Below are positions 48,887-59,992 of a stretch of 64,000 nucleotides of DNA, one piece after another; position 1 is the first letter of the stretch; each line of letters begins with the position of its first letter. Position numbers and translations under genes: made by a program. The notes beneath the pieces are model-generated. The model ran no database searches and had not been told where the DNA came from. It worked only from the letters and a program-made list of their open reading frames with translations. This DNA comes from Neisseria sp. Marseille-Q6792 (GTDB taxonomy: Bacteria > Pseudomonadota > Gammaproteobacteria > Burkholderiales > Neisseriaceae), in contig NZ_OW969598.1 of the NCBI RefSeq assembly GCF_943181435.1, positions 620,001 through 684,000 of the forward strand. Reading direction: 5' to 3'.

Positions 48887-49345
48887 ATGAAAACCCAAAT
48901 CAGCCTTGCTGCCGCCGCCATCACACTGCTCCTTTCCGCCTGCGGAAACGGCGGCGCGCCCGCACAGCCCAAAGGCGAAATTTCCGAAAACCGCACCGCC
49001 GCGTTCAAATCTATGATGCCCGACTTCTCGCGTATGGGCAAAATGGTCAAAGGCGAAGAACCTTACGATGTCGAAAAATTCAAACAGGCGGCGGCGGCGT
49101 TTGCCGAAAGTAGCAAAAAACCATTTACGCTTTTTGATTCCGACCCGCAAGGCAACGGCCGCGCCCTACCCGCCGTTTGGTCGGATGGTGCAAAATTTGA
49201 AGCCGAAAAAACAAAATTCGCCGCCGCCGTCGAAAAACTCAACGCCGCCGCCCAAACCGGCAAACTGGATGAAATCAAAGCCGCCTACGGCGAAACCGGT
49301 GCAAGCTGCAAATCCTGCCACGACAGCTTCCGCGCGCCGGAATAA
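48887..49345 (+). CDS. cycP: Lipid-anchored cytochrome c'
   Basis: A periplasmic haem c protein that binds nitric oxide and protects denitrifying Neisseria. The 152-residue precursor has a lipoprotein signal with lipobox LSAC (Cys19), so it should be membrane-anchored; most cytochromes c' are soluble. The single haem motif CKSCH is at residues 141-145, near the C-terminus as usual for the four-helix class. A terminator follows at 49351. Confidence 0.92.
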   Translation: MKTQISLAAAAITLLLSACGNGGAPAQPKGEISENRTAAFKSMMPDFSRMGKMVKGEEPYDVEKFKQAAAAFAESSKKPFTLFDSDPQGNGRALPAVWSDGAKFEAEKTKFAAAVEKLNAAAQTGKLDEIKAAYGETGASCKSCHDSFRAPE

Positions 49346-49350
49346 AAACC

Positions 49351-49379
49351 ATGCCGTCTGCACCTCCTTCAGACGGCAT
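49351..49379 (+). terminator. Cytochrome c' terminator with one degenerate uptake sequence
   Basis: ATGCCGTCTG and CAGACGGCAT form the stem; the left copy ends GTCTGCA instead of GTCTGAA. Confidence 0.65.
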
Positions 49380-49484
49380 TTTCACATTTAAACCCTATTC
49401 GGACACATATCCCAAGCCTGCAGAAATATGCAATAATAGCCACGCAGCGCGCCTTTTGCGCCGCATTCGAAAAGAAAAACCTAA

Positions 49485-51728
<2,244 letters not shown>

Positions 51729-51741
51729 GCACAAAGGTAAA

Positions 51742-51776
51742 AATGCCGTCTGAACATTTATCGTTCAGACGGCATT
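51742..51776 (+). terminator. icd terminator, inverted AT-type uptake sequences
   Basis: AATGCCGTCTGAAC and GTTCAGACGGCATT form a 14-bp stem with a 7-base loop, 14 bases after the icd stop codon. Confidence 0.8.
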
Positions 51777-51870
51777 AGTTATTCCTATCTGCCTGATTAT
51801 GATTAAACGCAACACTCATTGATTATAAATAATATAATCTTTAGTTTTTATCCTAGGAAAAGACAATAAT

Positions 51871-52176
51871 ATGAAAGCTATTCCAACTATCCTGATCGGC
51901 AGTGCTCTTTTAGCAACCATCCTTCCTGCATCTGCACACGGCATGCATAAGAGTAAACCCCTGACTATGGACGAGCTGCCTCCGATTTGCCAACAATATT
52001 TCAAACGCGCCGAAACCTGTTACAACAAAGCCGGAAACAAAGCAGATTTCGCACGCAACAACACCAAATTCCTATTCCAAGCCCTGCCTGCCGCCGATTT
52101 GGGACAGCGTAAGCAAATGTGCCAAATCGCTATGGATTCGTTTGCAGAAAAAACCCGCAATCTGAATTGCGAATAA
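51871..52176 (+). CDS. Small secreted protein with four cysteines, function unknown
   Basis: A 101-residue protein with a signal peptide (MKAIPTILIGSALLATILPA, cleavage probably after ASA). The mature part begins HGMHKSKPLTMDELPP and has four cysteines (ICQQYF, ETCYNK, MCQIAM, LNCE), probably two periplasmic disulfides. It resembles small DUF5339-type Neisseria proteins, but I am not certain of the family. It lies between icd and the serine tRNAs. Confidence 0.75.
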   Translation: MKAIPTILIGSALLATILPASAHGMHKSKPLTMDELPPICQQYFKRAETCYNKAGNKADFARNNTKFLFQALPAADLGQRKQMCQIAMDSFAEKTRNLNCE

Positions 52177-52195
52177 AGCCGCATCAGCAATAGCC

Positions 52196-52226
52196 ATGCC
52201 GTCTGAAACTAAGGTTCAGACGGCAT
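52196..52226 (+). terminator. Terminator after the four-cysteine protein gene
   Basis: ATGCCGTCTGAA and TTCAGACGGCAT are separated by 7 bases, 19 bases after the stop codon. Confidence 0.7.
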
Positions 52227-52474
52227 TCTCACATCAAAACGCACCGGCTTAATAAAACCCGCCTTCCCCGCATCCCTGATCCGAACAGGATTAAACGAAG
52301 TAACGGCTTTAACCATTATGGCAAGTTCCCACTTTAAAAAATAACCATATAAATTAATACCATAAAACATTGATAAAAAGCGTCTGCCGATTGCGGTTTG
52401 TTGCGGATAGTTGCGATAAGTCGGCATAATCCGATGATTTTTATATAGTAATTGACACAACCTGAACAAAAAAG
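52227..52474. other. Non-coding region next to tandem tRNA-Ser genes
   Basis: About 250 AT-rich bases with no supported gene. An 86-codon minus-strand frame (52209-52469) includes VKAVTSFNPVRIRDAGKAG but runs into an uptake sequence and may be a gene remnant. GTTGCGGATAGTTGCG near 52400 shows a short internal repeat. tRNA-adjacent position makes it a possible old integration site. Confidence 0.35.
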
Positions 52475-52497
52475 AACCGCCCTAAATCAGGGCGGTT
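52475..52497 (-). terminator. Terminator of the tRNA-Ser(CGA) gene
   Basis: AACCGCCCT and AGGGCGGTT form a 9-bp perfect stem with a 5-base loop. On the minus strand it is followed by TTCTTTTTT. Confidence 0.88.
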
Positions 52498-52505
52498 ATG
52501 TTTTC

Positions 52506-52595
52506 TGGCGGAAACGGTGGGATTCGAACCCACGGAGGATTTGCACCCTCAGCGGATTTCGAGTCCGCTGCATTCAGCCTCTCTGCCACGTTTCC
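52506..52595 (-). tRNA. tRNA-Ser (anticodon CGA)
   Basis: The minus-strand sequence starts GGAAACGTGGC and ends CGTTTCC-G-CCA, giving a 7-bp acceptor stem with an encoded CCA. The anticodon loop CTCGAAA inside GGACTCGAAATCC gives CGA. A long variable arm and the T-loop GGGTTCGAATCCC are present. It reads UCG codons. Confidence 0.95.
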
Positions 52596-52606
52596 GATAA
52601 TGAAGT

Positions 52607-52659
52607 AAAACCAAATAAAAATGCCGATGCTTTATGCTACTTCATTTTTATTTGGTTTT
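52607..52659 (-). terminator. 17-bp inverted repeat between the two tRNA-Ser genes
   Basis: AAAACCAAATAAAAATG and its perfect complement flank a 19-base loop. It lies between the tRNA-Ser(TGA) 3' end and the tRNA-Ser(CGA) 5' end, so it may be a terminator or processing structure. It is not a Correia or uptake-sequence repeat. Confidence 0.55.
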
Positions 52660-52672
52660 TGACCTCAAGAAT

Positions 52673-52763
<91 letters not shown>

Positions 52764-52845
52764 GTCTTCTTGAAGAGTAGGAATAATAATGAAGTTTATA
52801 CATTTTGCCAAGCACTTTTTTCGGAAAATACTTAATTTATTGTTT

Positions 52846-53625
52846 TCACTTTATTTGTTCCGAACGCATAAACACCCATTCGCTTTCATTGGAAGCCGCG
52901 TCATTGAATGCGTAGCCTTCGTAATTAAAATTTTTCAGCATTTCAGGGTCGGTAATATGATGTTCTGCCGCATAGCGCACCATTAATCCGCGCGCGCGCT
53001 TAGCATAGAAACTGATAATTTTATATTTGCCGTTTTTTTCGTCTTTAAATATCGGGGTAATCAGCCGCGCCCGAAGTTTTTTCGTGTTGACGGACTTGAA
53101 ATATTCCTGTGAGGCAAGGTTGACAAGCGTATTGCTGCCTGCTTGGGCAAGCGTGTCATTTAAAAGGTTGGTAATGATGTCGCCCCAAAACTCATACAAA
53201 TTCTTGCCGCGCAAATTGGCGAAGGGCGTTCCCATTTCCAGGCGGTAGGGCTGCATTAGGTCTAATGGGCGCAGAAGACCGTACAAACCAGAAAGCAGAC
53301 GGACATGGTTTTGTAGATAGCGTATCTGTCCAATATCCAATGTGTTTGCATCCATACCTTCGTAAACATCGCCGTTGAACATAAAGACCGCCTGTTTGGC
53401 GTTTTCCGGCGTAAACGGCGTGTGCCATTCTGCATTGCGCTGCGCGTTTAAGAGGGCAATTTTGTCGGAAACGTGCATCAGTTCGGCAATCTGTTGCGGA
53501 GCAAGCTCGCGCAGCTGCTGCATTAGAATTTCGGACTCTGCCAGCAGGTCGGGTTGGGTAAACTCGCTGACAGGGGCAGGGTCTTTTTCGTTAAGGTTTT
53601 TCGCAGGGGAAAGGACAAAAAACAT
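52846..53625 (-). CDS. yaaA: YaaA family (UPF0246) peroxide-stress protein
   Basis: A 259-residue cytoplasmic protein of the YaaA/DUF328 family that limits iron-driven oxidative damage in E. coli. The family start [16 protein letters not shown] is present. [33 protein letters not shown] and [11 protein letters not shown] follow in order. The gene is transcribed toward the serine tRNAs. Confidence 0.92.
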   Translation of the reverse strand: MFFVLSPAKNLNEKDPAPVSEFTQPDLLAESEILMQQLRELAPQQIAELMHVSDKIALLNAQRNAEWHTPFTPENAKQAVFMFNGDVYEGMDANTLDIGQIRYLQNHVRLLSGLYGLLRPLDLMQPYRLEMGTPFANLRGKNLYEFWGDIITNLLNDTLAQAGSNTLVNLASQEYFKSVNTKKLRARLITPIFKDEKNGKYKIISFYAKRARGLMVRYAAEHHITDPEMLKNFNYEGYAFNDAASNESEWVFMRSEQIK

Positions 53626-53737
53626 AATCTGCTCGGTATTGTGTAAAACGTCGGAATTTTAGATTTAAAAGCATCCTCAGGCAAGCCAATTAATTGTGGT
53701 GCAAATACCGTTATAATAAATACATCTTGATGGTGTT

Positions 53738-53777
53738 AAAAAATGCCGTCAGGAAAAGTTCAGACGGCATTTTTTAT
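53738..53777 (-). terminator. dapC terminator
   Basis: AAAAAATGCCGTC and GACGGCATTTTTT form the stem. The left uptake sequence is degenerate (GCCGTCAGG). It starts 4 bases after the dapC stop codon and has T runs on both strands. Confidence 0.75.
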
Positions 53778-53780
53778 TCT

Positions 53781-54968
53781 TTACCGATATAGGGAAACAA
53801 TGGTTTCCGCAGCTTTGACACAAGTTGCGACATCGGCAACCAAAGCAATACGCACATAACCTTCCCCGGGATTGCCCTGTTCGGTATCCCGTGCCAAAAA
53901 GCGTCCGGGCAATACTTGGATAGCGGCTTTTTGCCATAAATTGCGTGCAAATGCCAAATCGTCGCCATCGGGGACTTTCAACCAGATGTAAAACGAGGCA
54001 TCCGGTAATTTAACGTCAAATACCTGTTGCAAAATGGGAATAACGCGCTCAAATTTTTCCTGATACAGGCGGCGGTTGTCGATAACGTGCTGTTCGTCGT
54101 TCCAAGCGGCAATGCTTGCGCGCTGCACGGGAATGCTCATTGCGCTGCCGTGATAGGTTCTGTAAAGCAGAAAGTTTTTAAGCAGTTCGGCATCGCCGGA
54201 GACAAAACCGGAACGCAAACCAGGAACATTGGACCGCTTGGACAAACTGGTAAACATAAGCAGTTTTTGCCTGCTTCGACCCAACTGTGCAGCGGCTTGC
54301 AGGCAGCCCAAAGGTTTGTTGCCGTCGAAATAGATTTCGGAATAGCATTCATCCGAGGCAATAATGAAACCATATTTATCCTGTAAATCAAAAACTTCTT
54401 TCCAGCCGTCCAAATCCAGCACGCTGCCGCTGGGGTTGTTGGGCGAGCAGACGAACACCAGTTTGGTGCGTTTCCAAACCTCTTCGGAAATACTGCGCCA
54501 ATCGGGGTTGAAAGACGGCGCGGGGCAATTAGCAAAATGGATTTCACCACCGCCCAAAAGTGTCGCACCTTCATAAATCTGATAAAAGGGATTCGGGCTG
54601 ACAATTGCGGGTTTGATGCCGTCTGAAACAGGGTTCAACACGGTTTGAACAAAAGAAAACAACGCCTCCCTACTGCCTAAAACCGGCAGAATTTCATTAT
54701 CCGGATTGACCGTCAAGCCGTCATAACGGCGTTTTAACCAGTTCGCACACGCCTGACGCAGTTCAGGCAAACCGGCCGTCAGCGGATATTTTTCCAACTC
54801 GTGCAATGAGGCGGTCAGCGCATCCGTAATGACTTTCGGTGTCGGATGTTTCGGTTCGCCGATATGCAGTGGGACGGCTTCCAGACCTTCGGGCGCGGAA
54901 ATGCCCTGCATCGCTTCACGCAGTCGGGCAAAGGGATAGGGTTTGAGCTGCTTGAGTAAGGTATTCAT
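53781..54968 (-). CDS. dapC: N-succinyldiaminopimelate aminotransferase
   Basis: It aminates N-succinyl-2-amino-6-ketopimelate in lysine/diaminopimelate synthesis. The 395-residue class I aminotransferase has LHIGEPKHPTP near residue 36 and VLGSREALFSF. VCSPNNPSGSVLDL follows, and the PLP lysine lies in FTSLSKRSNVPGLRSGF. I chose ATG 54968 (MNTLLKQLKPYPFARL); the longer frame runs back through an uptake hairpin into dut. An uptake sequence lies inside near 54615. Confidence 0.9.
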   Translation of the reverse strand: MNTLLKQLKPYPFARLREAMQGISAPEGLEAVPLHIGEPKHPTPKVITDALTASLHELEKYPLTAGLPELRQACANWLKRRYDGLTVNPDNEILPVLGSREALFSFVQTVLNPVSDGIKPAIVSPNPFYQIYEGATLLGGGEIHFANCPAPSFNPDWRSISEEVWKRTKLVFVCSPNNPSGSVLDLDGWKEVFDLQDKYGFIIASDECYSEIYFDGNKPLGCLQAAAQLGRSRQKLLMFTSLSKRSNVPGLRSGFVSGDAELLKNFLLYRTYHGSAMSIPVQRASIAAWNDEQHVIDNRRLYQEKFERVIPILQQVFDVKLPDASFYIWLKVPDGDDLAFARNLWQKAAIQVLPGRFLARDTEQGNPGEGYVRIALVADVATCVKAAETIVSLYR

Positions 54969-55000
54969 GATTTTCTCCGGTTGTCGGTATATCGGAAGAT

Positions 55001-55038
55001 ATGCCGTCTGAACCTGACGGCACCCATCAGACGGCATT
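55001..55038 (-). terminator. dut terminator with three overlapping uptake-sequence cores
   Basis: ATGCCGTCTGAAC at the left, a core GACGGCA in the middle and CAGACGGCATTTT at the right give alternative stems. It lies 7 bases after the dut stop codon and before dapC. Confidence 0.7.
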
Positions 55039-55044
55039 TTATAT

Positions 55045-55497
55045 TCAATGCAAACCCGTACTGCCGAAGCCGCCTTCTCCCCTGCTGCTTCCGACAAATT
55101 CTTCGACACGTTTGAAACGCGCCTGCACAACTGGCACGATAACCATCTGCGCGATACGCTCAAACGGCTTGACAGCAAACGGTTCACTGCCCCTGTTCCA
55201 TAGCGACACCTTCAATTCCCCTTGATAATCGGAGTCAATCAAACCGACCAAGTTACCCAAGACAATGCCGTGTTTATGCCCCAAGCCGGAACGGGGCAGC
55301 AAAACGGCGGCATATGAAGGATCAGCCAAATAAATTGCCAAACCTGTAGGTACAAGAAACGTTTCACCCGGCTGCAGGACAACTTCCTCATCCAAACAGG
55401 CGCGCAAGTCCAAACCGGCAGAACCCGCCGTCGCATAGGCAGGGATAAAATCCGCCATCCTCTCGTCCAACACTTTCATTTCTACTTCAATATTCAT
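55045..55497 (-). CDS. dut: Deoxyuridine 5'-triphosphate nucleotidohydrolase
   Basis: It hydrolyses dUTP to dUMP, keeping uracil out of DNA. The 150-residue trimeric dUTPase has all five motifs: [40 protein letters not shown] and the C-terminal [11 protein letters not shown] chose ATG 55497 ([10 protein letters not shown]). dapC follows 76 bases downstream. Confidence 0.97.
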   Translation of the reverse strand: MNIEVEMKVLDERMADFIPAYATAGSAGLDLRACLDEEVVLQPGETFLVPTGLAIYLADPSYAAVLLPRSGLGHKHGIVLGNLVGLIDSDYQGELKVSLWNRGSEPFAVKPFERIAQMVIVPVVQARFKRVEEFVGSSRGEGGFGSTGLH

Positions 55498-55629
55498 TGC
55501 CTTACTCCCGCATACGGTCGGTCTGTCTAAAGATGGTGGATTATACACAAGCCGTGTTTACACTGAAACACGGCAAATCGGTTTTGTTTTGAAATCCGTT
55601 GCCAATGTATAATACCCGCCCTTCCGGTT

Positions 55630-56352
55630 ATGAAGACGAACATTATGCACACACCTTCCCCGCATAACGAATTTATACGCGGCATCAAAGAAAGTTCGCC
55701 CATGCTGATTGGACTTCTGCCTTGGGCATTAATACTCGGTATGCAGGGCGGGCAAAAAGGCATGAGTTGGCTGGAGATGTTGTTGATGACGGGGATGAAC
55801 TTCGCCGGCGGCTCCGAGTTTGCAACAGTCAACCTGTGGGTGGAACCTCTGCCGATACTGCTTATCGCCACCGTAACCTTTATGATTAATTCGCGGCATA
55901 TCCTGATGGGGGCGGCACTTGCCCCGCACATGAAAGAAATACCGCTGAAAAAAGCCGTGCCCGCACTGTTTTTTATGTGTGATGAAAGCTGGGCGATGGC
56001 ATTCTCCGAAATCCAAAAACGGAAAGCAGCCGGTTTGCCCGCATTCAATATGCCTTTTTATATGGGCGTATGCTTTATCCTCTACATTACTTGGATAGGA
56101 TTTGCCACTTTCGGCGCGGCAGTAGGACCTATGTTCGGCAATGTGGCCGCTTGGGGATTCGGCATGGCGTTTCCTGCCGTATTTCTGGTTTTATTGAGAG
56201 GGATGTGGAAAAGTTTTTCCGCATCAAGACCTTGGTTTGTCAGCCTGTTTGTTGCATCCGCCGTTTATCTGACCGTTGACGGCGCGTGGTATGTTCCCGC
56301 CGGCGCACTGTCCGGTCTGTTGTTCGCTTATTTTTGGAGTGGGCGGAAATGA
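55630..56352 (+). CDS. azlC: AzlC-type branched-chain amino acid exporter, large subunit
   Basis: A 240-residue inner-membrane protein. It pairs with a small AzlD subunit to export branched-chain amino acids or analogues. Five or six hydrophobic segments are visible, with the family pattern LMTGMNFAGGSEFATVNLW near residue 52 and INSRHILMGAAL near 86. ATG 55630 or ATG 55645 could be the start. Its stop overlaps azlD by ATGA. Confidence 0.9.
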   Translation: MKTNIMHTPSPHNEFIRGIKESSPMLIGLLPWALILGMQGGQKGMSWLEMLLMTGMNFAGGSEFATVNLWVEPLPILLIATVTFMINSRHILMGAALAPHMKEIPLKKAVPALFFMCDESWAMAFSEIQKRKAAGLPAFNMPFYMGVCFILYITWIGFATFGAAVGPMFGNVAAWGFGMAFPAVFLVLLRGMWKSFSASRPWFVSLFVASAVYLTVDGAWYVPAGALSGLLFAYFWSGRK

Positions 56353-56657
56353 GAAATTTATTGTCGTTCCAGTCATTCCTGTTGTTTTCCTCTATGCTTG
56401 CCGTAACCTACTCTACACGTCTGATAGGATTTTTCGCACTGCGTAACCGAACCCTAAGCCGTCGCGCCCAAACCATTATGGAAGCCGCGCCGGGCTGCGT
56501 CCTCATTTCCGTTATTGCCCCCTATTTCGTATCCGACAAGCCGCACGAACTTATTGCCATCGCATTAACCGCCTTTGCGGCCTGCCGCTTTTCCATGTTG
56601 CTTACCGTATTGATAGGGGTCGGCTCGTCAGGCATCTTGGGCTATTTGATGACATAA
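56349..56657 (+). CDS. azlD: AzlD-type branched-chain amino acid exporter, small subunit
   Basis: A 102-residue membrane protein with three or four hydrophobic helices. It has the AzlD pattern TYSTRLIGFFALRNR near residue 20 and MEAAPGCVLISVIAP near 44. ATG 56349 overlaps the azlC stop by four bases, so the subunits are translationally coupled. Confidence 0.9.
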   Translation: MRNLLSFQSFLLFSSMLAVTYSTRLIGFFALRNRTLSRRAQTIMEAAPGCVLISVIAPYFVSDKPHELIAIALTAFAACRFSMLLTVLIGVGSSGILGYLMT

Positions 56658-56679
56658 ACCGTTGCACTGTATTCCAAAA

Positions 56680-56717
56680 AAGATGCCGTCTGAAAACCGA
56701 TTTTCAGACGGCATCTT
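56680..56717. terminator. Convergent terminator between azlD and pilX
   Basis: AAGATGCCGTCTGAAAA and its complement form a 17-bp stem with a 4-base loop, between the two stop codons. Confidence 0.8.
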
Positions 56718-56727
56718 CAAACCCATT

Positions 56728-57201
56728 CTATTTCTTACGGTTGGATAAGGCTTCACAACCACTGTCTCCGGACAACTGCTCTTTATAGGCCTTTGCCGAA
56801 GCGGCATCACGGCATTTGTATCCATCGCCCACGCTGTTCACCCATATCGACAAGGTATAACCCGTACCTGCCTTCGGAACACCGATCAACCTGTATGCCC
56901 TTGACTTGCTCGCATCAACGAATTTTCCAGAAACTGCATACTTGTCGGAAATCTTCGGATTCATCTTGTAACCGGATACGAACTGTACCAGTTCCGCTTC
57001 AAGCTGCTGATTACTTTTTCCCGGATTCTTCACAATAATCTGCTTGAAAGCATTGTTGATACTGACCATCTCCGTATAAAGCTGGGACTGATAGCCTTTT
57101 TCAATATAACTTTGATAAGAAGGTATGGCAATGACGCTGATAATGCCGAGTATCGCGACAACTATCATTACCTCAACCAATGTAAACCCTTTTTGTTCCA
57201 T
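56728..57201 (-). CDS. pilX: Minor pilin PilX (PilL in gonococcus)
   Basis: A type IV minor pilin that mediates bacterial aggregation and adhesion. The prepilin leader is MEQKG, cleaved before FTLVEVMIVVAILGIIS, with the conserved glutamate at mature position 5. The C-terminal D-region is closed by two cysteines (YKCRDAAS and SGCEALSNRKK). The segment around residues 60-90 differs from the sequence I recall for other strains, as expected for an exposed loop. ATG 57201 gives the canonical leader; ATGs at 57213 and 57216 overlap pilK more. Confidence 0.93.
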   Translation of the reverse strand: MEQKGFTLVEVMIVVAILGIISVIAIPSYQSYIEKGYQSQLYTEMVSINNAFKQIIVKNPGKSNQQLEAELVQFVSGYKMNPKISDKYAVSGKFVDASKSRAYRLIGVPKAGTGYTLSIWVNSVGDGYKCRDAASAKAYKEQLSGDSGCEALSNRKK

Positions 57202-57202
57202 T

Positions 57203-57766
57203 TTATTGCTCATCATTATTGCTTACATAAGATTGAAGGACGACCGCAGTATTAGCATTCTTACCCCAAGCCTTGGCAGTAACCCGATAAACATTTCGAC
57301 TATTTTCTTCACCCAGATACTCGATAATGTAACGCGGCATCTTACTAACACCCTCTACCCCTTTTCCATATTCCTTTCCTTGGTCGATGCAGAGATTTGC
57401 CGAATTATTAGGGCAAAAACGCTTCCATGCTTCAACCTTAGGATTGCCTTCAACCGTAATATTGCCGAATTTCTCATTAGGACCGGTAGTCGTCCGTACA
57501 TCCGGAGCTGTGCACAACCCGTCTGTACAATTTTCACTAAATGTAACTTCTTTCTCTTCCAAATCCAAAACATGAAGTTCACCATCCCTCAATGCGGCTT
57601 CTGCTAAAGACAATGCCAGTTTCCTGTCCGAATCATTGGCACTTATCCTTTGTTCGGTATTGTAAGACTGAGCGGCAATAACAACCAGGAAAGCTACTAC
57701 AATCATCACCATCAAAACGATGAATAATGCAAACCCTTTCTGTCTGTAAGGGAGTGAAACTTTCAT
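57203..57766 (-). CDS. pilK: Minor pilin PilK (PilX-N-like)
   Basis: A core minor pilin that helps prime type IV pilus assembly. The 187-residue precursor has the leader MKVSLPYRQKG, processed before FALFIVLMVMIVVAFLVVIA. This class lacks the strict Glu5. The C-terminal part has cysteines at ENCTDGLC and RFCPNN. I chose ATG 57766 because it overlaps the pilJ stop by one base (TAATG). Confidence 0.92.
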   Translation of the reverse strand: MKVSLPYRQKGFALFIVLMVMIVVAFLVVIAAQSYNTEQRISANDSDRKLALSLAEAALRDGELHVLDLEEKEVTFSENCTDGLCTAPDVRTTTGPNEKFGNITVEGNPKVEAWKRFCPNNSANLCIDQGKEYGKGVEGVSKMPRYIIEYLGEENSRNVYRVTAKAWGKNANTAVVLQSYVSNNDEQ

Positions 57767-58692
57767 TAAAGCGTTCTGTTTGCGCATACATTCCCCCCGC
57801 GTATTGTCGCATTGATACGGTAAGCATAAACTTCATTGTCGGCAGAGGCAGCAAACTTACCGCTATTCAACAAAATCTCAACCTCGGCAGGTGTAACTGC
57901 CGCCTGCGAAGTATCAAACGTATCTGTATATTTGAACTTCTCAACTTTTCCATCATCCTCTCTCAGAGGACAATCGGAAACATAAATATACCGTATATCC
58001 ATTTTATTAATCTTTTTAACCAACAACTGAGGATTACCCCACTGCCCATTATCCTTCAATTGAAAACGGAATAAACCCTCCTCACCCGAAATGCTGCCGA
58101 CCGCATAAGCATTGACCTCATGTTTCTGACGGGTGATATTTCCATTTTGTTTATCATCCGTAATGTTTAATTCACTCTTTGCTTCTCCCAAGGTAGATAT
58201 TTTCTTACCCGGTTTTGCTATTGCGGAACAGCTGCTGACTACAACAGTCTCAGCACTCGCATCAAGATCATCAATACCGTACTGGAAAATCAATGCCTTT
58301 CCGGACTGACTAAAACCCGGATATTTAATATCTGTGGATTCAGCAACGGGAATCAGTTTATCCAAATTACCCTTTTTCAACGCAAAGAAGAGATCTTTCT
58401 CAGTTTTATCGAAAACAACGGCTTTTGAAGAATTTACAGCCATATTAAAGCAGCCGAAATTACCCGCCATTCTTGCATCGCGAACAATCAATGTTGCCGC
58501 ATTACGCAAATCCTGCTGAGCAGAAAGACGATTGTTTGCCGCATCATTTAATTTCCGGGATGTAAAGTAACTCGATCCGACCGCCATCAGGACAATCATA
58601 CTGAGCAGACCCGCAACCAGAAATTCAACAATGGTGAAACCCTTCATACCATCATAGCCGTCTTTTGGCACGGTTAGTATTTTACGTCTCAT
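57766..58692 (-). CDS. pilJ: Minor pilin PilJ (PilW-like)
   Basis: A 308-residue core minor pilin of type IV pili. The leader ends DGMKG before FTIVEFLVAGLLSMIVLMAV with Glu at mature position 5. The leader is longer than usual (16 residues from MRRKILTVPKDGYDG); ATG at 58647 (MKG) would be too short. It overlaps pilI by ATGA and pilK by TAATG. Confidence 0.92.
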   Translation of the reverse strand: MRRKILTVPKDGYDGMKGFTIVEFLVAGLLSMIVLMAVGSSYFTSRKLNDAANNRLSAQQDLRNAATLIVRDARMAGNFGCFNMAVNSSKAVVFDKTEKDLFFALKKGNLDKLIPVAESTDIKYPGFSQSGKALIFQYGIDDLDASAETVVVSSCSAIAKPGKKISTLGEAKSELNITDDKQNGNITRQKHEVNAYAVGSISGEEGLFRFQLKDNGQWGNPQLLVKKINKMDIRYIYVSDCPLREDDGKVEKFKYTDTFDTSQAAVTPAEVEILLNSGKFAASADNEVYAYRINATIRGGNVCANRTL

Positions 58693-59306
58693 TCCTGACC
58701 TCCGACCCTTGCCTGATAGGTATACACAATATTGTTACCATGGGTTTTCAGATTGGTAGAGTCAATGTCCTGTTGCCCTTCCGAATCATTTACCCACAAT
58801 ACTTTAATTAAAGTATCCCCATTTGCCTTATTGTCGCAATTTGAAGAAAAAGCACCGCTGTCGGACAATGTCGGCGCATTACCCGACGCATCCTTACAGA
58901 CGGCATAATGAATAGCTGCCGCATCCGGCAAGGCATTTTTCAATTCATAACCGAACCTGTCCAACTGGGCTTTTGCCAAATCCTTCTTGGTTTTCAAATT
59001 ATTAAGCGTGAAATCGCCGTCGGAGGAAGAAGGGGTGTACGACCCTGTGTAAAGATTATAGTTTTTCTTGTTGCTGTCCGAACCAATGGTCGGATTAATC
59101 AACATTCCTTCCATCAGGTTTTGGGTAATCTGGCTGACAATCGTTTGGGTTTCCGCTTCCCGAACAGAAGTAACCGTCCGCAACTGAACAGACAGTAACG
59201 CCAAAATACCGATAGTCAGAACGAACATGGCGACCAAGACTTCTATTAACGTCATACCCGACTGGGGATTTTTCAGACGGCAACAATCATTATTATTCAT
59301 ATTCAT
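58689..59306 (-). CDS. pilI: Minor pilin PilI (PilV-like family)
   Basis: A 205-residue core minor pilin. The leader ends KNPQSG before MTLIEVLVAMFVLTIGILAL, with Glu at mature position 5. The rest is typical of the PilV/GspI branch. It starts 18 bases after pilH and overlaps pilJ by four bases. A partial uptake sequence lies near its start. Confidence 0.92.
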   Translation of the reverse strand: MNMNNNDCCRLKNPQSGMTLIEVLVAMFVLTIGILALLSVQLRTVTSVREAETQTIVSQITQNLMEGMLINPTIGSDSNKKNYNLYTGSYTPSSSDGDFTLNNLKTKKDLAKAQLDRFGYELKNALPDAAAIHYAVCKDASGNAPTLSDSGAFSSNCDNKANGDTLIKVLWVNDSEGQQDIDSTNLKTHGNNIVYTYQARVGGQE

Positions 59307-59323
59307 TTTTAAAACTGAAACTG

Positions 59324-59992
59324 TTATTTATACTGGCACATAGTACGCTGATCACCCCTAGGGCAAACTTCGACCCTGCCACTGCTGTCAATCAAGACTA
59401 CGGCTGAACGGAATTTCTTATCGGCATCTGAAACTGCTCTCGCATCTGTCAGAACAATTTGAATATAACCGTCGGAATAAGAAAATCTGGATTTGCTTGT
59501 AAGATTCTGGTCGTTCGTATAACCGAACGTCCCGTTTTGATTGAATGTCCAAACTACACGGTCTGCAACCGGCTGGGCTTGACCGAAAGCGACATGGTTG
59601 AAGGTGTAATTAATCCGCTTATCCTTGATATCATCATTCAATACCACACTGCGGATGGAAACATCTACCGTATCCCCTCCGTATGCCTTATCGCCATTCT
59701 TATCGCCGAAAGCCAACATTCCCTGCTCCTTCTTGCTGAAGTCACATTTATTGTTGGCCGTACCGTCTTTTTTAACCTGAACAGGACAGATATAGACAGG
59801 AATATTGAGCCGGACCGCCTCTCCCCTTGAAAAACGCAAGAGATTGGCAATCTGCTCCGCCTGAGTTGCAACGCGACGCGATGCAATCCATTGACTCATA
59901 CTGGGGAAAGCTATCATTGCCATAATGGTTGCAATAACCATCACAATGAGCAGCTCTATCAGCGTGAAACCTTGTTGTCTTCGTATATACAT
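59324..59992 (-). CDS. pilH: Minor pilin PilH (FimU/GspH type)
   Basis: The first gene of the pilHIJKX cluster, encoding a 222-residue core minor pilin. The leader MYIRRQQG is cleaved before FTLIELLIVMVIATIMAMIA. The GspH-type region ASRRVATQAEQIANLLRFSR follows, and the ending holds two cysteines (VEVCPRGDQRTMC). I chose ATG 59992; the TTG at 60028 would give an over-long leader. Confidence 0.92.
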   Translation of the reverse strand: MYIRRQQGFTLIELLIVMVIATIMAMIAFPSMSQWIASRRVATQAEQIANLLRFSRGEAVRLNIPVYICPVQVKKDGTANNKCDFSKKEQGMLAFGDKNGDKAYGGDTVDVSIRSVVLNDDIKDKRINYTFNHVAFGQAQPVADRVVWTFNQNGTFGYTNDQNLTSKSRFSYSDGYIQIVLTDARAVSDADKKFRSAVVLIDSSGRVEVCPRGDQRTMCQYK

